A stretch of 64,000 nucleotides of DNA from Cardinalis cardinalis (Eukaryota > Chordata > Aves > Passeriformes > Cardinalidae): contig JACDOX010000082.1 in NCBI GenBank assembly GCA_014549065.1, positions 2,017,266 through 2,081,265 on the forward strand, written 5' to 3'. A model generated the notes under the pieces. It had not been told where the DNA came from. It did no database searches and saw nothing but the letters and a program-made list of their open reading frames with translations. Positions 58,101-64,000 of this stretch are shown here, piece after piece; the first letter of the stretch is position 1, and each line of letters begins with the position of its first letter. A program made the translations under genes and the position numbers.

Positions 58101-61100
58101 GGGAGAGGAACAGGTATATTTAGAGATATCTGCTAGGATTTCTTACCTGGCTTGAGAGGAAGCAAAATAATGAAGATAATCTTTTAAGTTTTAAGCAGGA
58201 CACATCACTGATTATAGGGAAAGGCAACATTATCAGTACTAAATGAGGAAGGAACTGTAACATCTAAAGCCACAAAGGATCTTGNAAAGAGCATAGACAC
58301 AAGTCAGTGCAGAAGAACTCAGCAACAAGTGAACAAAGAAACAGGCAACACTGACACAGCCAGCTAAAACTTCACTTTCACGTCCTAGAGGAGTACAAGC
58401 AGAGCATGAAAACACTCAGCAAGCCACCAGACAACNAGGCAGAGCCCCCACCTCTGGAACAAGACGCAGAGTGTAATGACAAGAGCAGCCTGATCTGCTT
58501 GCTCAACGAGGAAAACAGAGATTTCACAGAAGGGAGCTGCAGTACTTAGACACTGCCTAGAGATAATCACATTAACACAGATCAATACACTGGGTGTGAA
58601 TACCAATGTTTGAAAGTAATTACTTCCAGAATTCACTTACTTCTACTTATACTCACATTGTTTCTATGCACACACTAAACTGTAGCATTTCATTACTTTG
58701 TTTCAAAAATCTACATTAATAGTACCAGACAAGGACTCTCAGCTTGTAAATAACTCAAATGCTCATATTGGGATAAAATAAACTCCATAATGCCATTATT
58801 TAAAAAGTATTATGAACTATGAGCAAGAGAAGAACAAAAATGACTATCAGCATAAATTCTTGGGCCAGATTTATAATCCATAACTTTGCAAGGACAGATG
58901 ACCTTGTGGGCAGGTTCTTTTACAGTAGAGATGCTTGTTCGAGGGATATAAAATGTCATGCAACTAATGATGTGAACAGAGTTAGATTTTAATAAGTTTC
59001 ATCTGAGTTCATTTATTGACCTAAGTTAGCATGGTACATTTATGAAGAAGTATGGGAGCTAAAATACACCTATAGGACTAACAATTAGGTCACACAATTT
59101 TCCCATGTCCTTAAGAAAAAGGTTATCAGCCAACCTAACACTTCAGACCACTTAAGTTTTCTATCTAAATATTTGTATTAAGAAGAATATGGCAGAGACT
59201 TAGCCGAGACTTCAGTCTATTTTTACGCATGTGCATTCTTAATATACTAGTAAANAGTTGATGAAGTAGATTTAGTGGCTCTACTAAATTAGAGTGTCTT
59301 ATATTTACATGATTATTTCATTACCTGTACCTTTAAGTTATTTATCTGGGAGAAAAATTACCTCAGCTTAGATCCAGACTAAGGCCTTTTAACAACTAAG
59401 TAGGAGCACAGTAAGCTGGAAGTGCCTACGTGTCTTGTGTAGATCAGGACAGAAGGATAAGTGTTTAGAAGCAAGCATGGAGGGCAAAAAAAAAAGTATG
59501 TAATCTACATGCAGTACTGGTACAGACAAACTAGCAACACAATCCAGCACTCTGAAAAGAGGGAAGCAGGAAGGTAATGTGGTATAGGCAGTTAAACAAG
59601 ATTGTGACTACTGTCCACAAATTCACCTTTCCCAAGACTTTCCATTTTTAGCACATTAGCTTTGGTCACTGCCACAAGCATCTCCCTTCTTCCNAATGAG
59701 AACAAAACACAAAGGAATCCACAAACTCTGAAGAACATCCCAATGGGAATCAAGCGGAGTTGTTCACAGAACTCACGTGGTTTTTATGCTTCCATGACAC
59801 ACAAAAGCTTCTTCCCCTGACCTCCATCCATTTAGTTTCCCATTTNACTGCAACACATAAATGTAGCCATTCTTCTCTTCTCCACTCAGGAGATGCATAC
59901 AGGAGACTTCACTGAAGGGTGAGGTTAACGTGGGTAACAGGAATAAAATTTGTACACTTCCTCCCTAATTTTAAAATTGTCATAGNAAAAGGAAAATTAA
60001 AAAGAAGTTTCCACCAACTGAAACATTTTTCAGGATCATCATTTCTCTTGTTTTCATACCACTAAACAACTCCAAGCCATTCCCAGCCTTGTTCCAGCAC
60101 CAGTCCTGCAGAATGATGACCCCAAGACAAACCCCTGTTTCCACTGCATCTCTTGCTTGGTGGCTGTCACCTTCTCCCCTCCCATCACAAAGGAAAGCAT
60201 TGCATATGCTTCATGTTGTTTTACATGTAGAACTATTNCAAATACCTTTCTGGCTGGCCTGGCTGGTACCCACATTCACTATATTTCATTAACATCTCGC
60301 TAAAAATCTTTCATACCACCAGCACATTTCAGGTCTGTAAAGAAGCATTCCATAGTTGAAAACCCAGCTTTTCAAATGCTGTATGTCTGTCAAAAGAAAT
60401 GGCATATGTACCATGTTTTAGACCCCACTGTGCAGAAAACCACAGTTATTATATTATTAGAGGTCTTGGGACATCACGGCATTGTTTCATTATGCTCTGC
60501 AAGCAAGATATCAAGGAGATATTTTCTGTCAAGCTACCAGAAATACTAACATTGTTTCCCCTCTAGAGCTAACGCCTTAGACAAACAAACAGGCAAATCA
60601 AACATTGGTTTCCAGGACCTGATTCCTCAGGAAAGCACTGACAAAGACCGACAGTATCTTTGGATACCCAAGTCACTCAGTGTCAGGAAGCAGCAAAGGG
60701 TCAGCTGCTTGCCAGGGCAAGGCAGCCAGCAGCCCTGGTGGCCTCAGAGCCAGGTCCCAGGGTCTGGGGACAAGAGGCAGACCTGGTCATGGGATTCATG
60801 AGTGCCCCTGGACAAAACAAAAAAGGAATCAGATCCAAAGCCCCTCTGTAAGGCACAGGCAGGACCACACAGAGCTCTCTCTCAGACCCTTCTGAGCCAG
60901 GTGATGATCCCACCTGAGCCAGGTGATGATCCCACCATTCTCACCCAGCCAAACAGAGGTGGGGCTCGGCTGCCACAGGTAGAATAGGGTGATTCTCCAC
61001 CCATCAGCCACAGATCTGGACCTTTCTTTTCAGTAACATCCACGGAAATGAGCCTGGTTTCCTGCTGCCTTTCNCTGCAGCTGCTACCCATGGCTCCCTG

Positions 61101-64000
61101 AAAGGCAGCAGGCACCACATGGGCATGATGCATGGCTGGATGCTCATGCATGGGAGATGCAGGAGCCCATCATCCCATGAACTGAGCACAGCACAGCTGC
61201 TGGCTTGCTCCCAAATTTAAGATGCTTATTTCTCTCATCAAGCAAATACATAAAGATGCACCTCTGAGACTGCGAATAATGTTTGGTTTTATCAAACCAA
61301 ATGTTTGGGTTTTATCATCCAGAAGTCCATCTCAGGAATTATCTATTCTTAATTTATTTTGATTTCTTAAGTCAAATTATTGAATAATCAGAAATATTCT
61401 TACTTGTCTTATACATACCAGAAGGATATAAACACACCAATGTCATGGACTCCTTATTATGCTGACTAATTACCCAGTTACCAGCCTTCAAATGAATACT
61501 CTACTCCATCATCCATTTATTTTCACCTGCAAAGTACCTATGCCAAGGCCTTGGAAATGCTCTCTCTTTAACAGGAACCAGTTAAACAGAGACATTTTAC
61601 CACATCAAGTGTTCTTGCTGAGAAGTCTCTTTGCTGGAGTTGTCAGTAAACACCTCCAGGAAAAAAAAAACCCAATGAAGAAAAGGCACAGTAGAGGGAA
61701 AACACCACCAGCAAAAAATNTCTCATGTGAAAACTGGTATTGTTCCAAACCCTGCAAAGCACCAAAGTGTAGAACTATGGCAGGCAGAAAAATGACCAGC
61801 ATCATATTTTACAAATGACAAAACCAAAGTTCTGAGTCCTCTGTATCATGCTGCATAGCATGAATTCAGTTACTAGTATCTCCACCACAACCAGAAACAT
61901 TTGTGTGTTTCCTCTCTAGGCTGCAATTCAGTCTCAGAACAGCATAAACCTAAACTTCTAACTTCAAATTGTATTGAAGACCAGAGGAACCCCTGTAATG
62001 TTTTAGTATGAGCTTTTGCACAACAGAACANCTCCCCTGCTCTTCCTATTTCAGGTTCTAACGCCTCCTTGAAAAGTTGTTGGGTTTCTTTTATTTTATT
62101 TTGTAATCTTAGTGCTGGCAGAAAAAAATTAAATGGCAGTCAGAGTTTTGGATCAATGGCCAAATGCAGGTTTGATCTATGCATTCCCTTTAGGAATTTA
62201 TTCACCTTATATAAATGGCACAAGTACAGAAACAAATGTCNTTACTTTAATATAATCTTTCACAATCAGCTTTGAGAACAACAATCTCCTTAAATGGCTA
62301 TCCCAAATGGTACAATATTCATCAAATACTCCAATGATCAATATCAAATTTGTAATTAGATGAACACCAACAAACACACAATGTTTAGTCATACATTATT
62401 GGTGGGCTAAGGCATACAAATCTTAGTCATACCTCATTAGTGGTTAATTATGTCGCTGGTTTAAGTTCCAAATCAGCAGAGAAGCTGAGTGTGGCCAAAG
62501 ACACAAATGGTAGAACACGGCATATTTGATCAGAGGAAATCTCGCTATTTTGAAGGGACTGACCATGACATTGGCCCCCCCAAAAAACAAAATAAATAAA
62601 ATCAGTTGACAACAATTAAGATGGAGACAGGAGCATGCTATGTAAAGGAGAGCATTTTTTTTTTATTTCAGGCAAAAGTTAGTCTAACAAAGCTCAGACT
62701 TCGGAAATAAGTACAACTTCTATATGGAACAGCCTTCATTTGTGAAAGGGAGAAGCTCAAGCAGAAATGCCTCCCTACAGTTTTTGCTTCTGACCTTAGA
62801 ATCTGAGAATTGTCCCTAATTCAGAAGCATTATAGGAGAATTTATTGTATAGCCTTATTTAAATTTACTCTGCAAACCACAGCATCATATTTTCAACACC
62901 TGGCAAAGTGATCACAAAACTGATTGGTCATTACAGCAATTGAACATTGTCTGCTGGATCTAGCAGTACTCACTTATTCCAAATCTTNTTCAGGCACCAG
63001 CTATTAAGTGCTTCAGCTCTATGGAACAGATAAGAGTTCGGACACACACACAAAAAAAGGAAATAATTACAAAAGGAAAGGAAAATCCATGTTCTTAGAG
63101 ATCAAAAAGATGAGATGAAAAAACCTGATTCAAAANATTGTACTTCATTATGAAATACTAAGATATTTGAGGCTCGGATAGCTTAAATATATAATGAGCA
63201 AATATCCTGAATTTTGATACACTTTATCTTGAAGTAGAATTGGGAAAATTAACTAGAAAAATCTTACTGCATTTGTACTTGTTTAAATTTCATTAACTTC
63301 TTGGAACAACTGTGCTCTCAAGCAGGCAGAATACATGAAAAGTATAAGCATTCAAAATGCAAAGAAAAGCCCTTCCAAGCCTCAAAATTAATTCTGCAAA
63401 ACTAAAAGCAGTTGTCAAAACATGCCTAATTTACAATGGTATACTATCTTTCCATTTGTGAAACTGTACTTGAAAGACTTCCACATGAACAATTGGCACT
63501 AGTGGCCTCACAATAGAAGGCAGATACTTAATTCAATTTTCTTAAATCAGGATCTTCCAAACACCATTGGAGTTGTACACACAATACCACACACGCGGTG
63601 AACAGCAACAACTCCAGACAGAATTCTTACTGCTGCAATAACTAGACGGGTACTTTAAAGGTTACTTTAAATTTAAATTTCTTGGATAAAAATCACCACA
63701 TTTTCAAGCAGCTGTTTTGAAGGCCAAGTTCTTAATATTCAGGCTTCTTTCACAATACAATCTATTGAAAAAACCTAAACGGTGGTCAGTAAAGAGCATG
63801 TATTTCTTTACATACAAATATTTTGTGGACAATAGCCAATTACATAAACTGATTAGCTGTATATAACTATACAATATAAATGCATGTCAAGTACAAGCTC
63901 ACATGAATAAATTTTCAAGTGGTTCTTGTGCATAGCAGCCACTGCTTTATACACCCTTGTCCTTTCATAAGGGTATTTGCTTTCTGTTATTTCAAAGAAT
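55141..64000. other. Distal upstream flank of ZPLD1, no gene recognised
   Basis: AT-rich sequence carries GC-richer patches at about 57830-58040 and 60660-61190, the latter with the 22-bp tandem duplication. The open frame at 61459-61818 has low-complexity composition and no family resemblance. No RNA gene was seen. Confidence 0.55.
60893..60936 (+). repeat. Exact 22-bp tandem duplication
   Basis: A 22-bp unit beginning TGAGCCAGGTGATG and ending ATCCCACC is present twice without mismatch (60893-60914 and 60915-60936). It lies within a GC-richer block of unknown nature. Confidence 0.9.

Noticed and set aside
61459..61818. 119-codon plus-strand open frame
   Set aside because: It has lysine-rich low-complexity composition, no family match and an N codon, and it is not flanked by promoter or splice signals that I can see.

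Overview
This window is vertebrate nuclear DNA, and the repeat content points to a bird, most likely a passerine. The evidence is several CR1 LINE fragments and two long terminal repeats (LTRs) of types I associate with songbird genomes. The species call is inference. The sequence is a draft assembly: single N bases occur every few hundred bases, and one 280-base gap lies at 10958-11237.

The only protein-coding gene I can support is ZPLD1 (zona pellucida-like domain containing 1, also called cupulin), on the minus strand from the ATG at 37879 to the stop codon at 17308. Ten coding exons of 106, 221, 182, 73, 98, 81, 172, 109, 30 and 176 nt join in compatible phases. They give 1248 nt, that is 415 residues plus a stop. 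The protein has a signal peptide, a ZP-N half, a ZP-C half, an RERR furin-type site, one transmembrane helix and a short cytoplasmic tail. No exon contains an N, a frameshift or an internal stop, and every intron is GT-AG.

Layout: positions 1-17307 (downstream of the gene) are intergenic or 3' UTR. They hold a CR1 3' scrap near 121-170, a CR1 reverse-transcriptase fragment (5985-6380, minus), a 1.2-kb solo LTR with terminal inverted repeats and target-site duplications (7068-8291), a CR1 3' half directly beside it (8301-8890, minus), and a CR1 broken by the assembly gap (10740-11400, plus). Positions 17308-37887 are ZPLD1. Its intron 8 carries a second LTR (20729-21323), antisense to the gene and unusually rich in N bases. 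Positions 37888-64000 lie upstream of the coding region. I recognise no coding exon there, only an ancient CR1 remnant (about 40243-40420), a CR1 3' end (54963-55140), microsatellites and A-rich tracts. Any noncoding first exons and the promoter of ZPLD1 probably lie in or beyond this part, but I could not identify them.

I found no evidence of a new multi-gene system. The points most worth a second look are the in-frame 30-nt microexon between the furin site and the membrane helix, the N-dense intronic LTR, and the structurally complete solo LTR.
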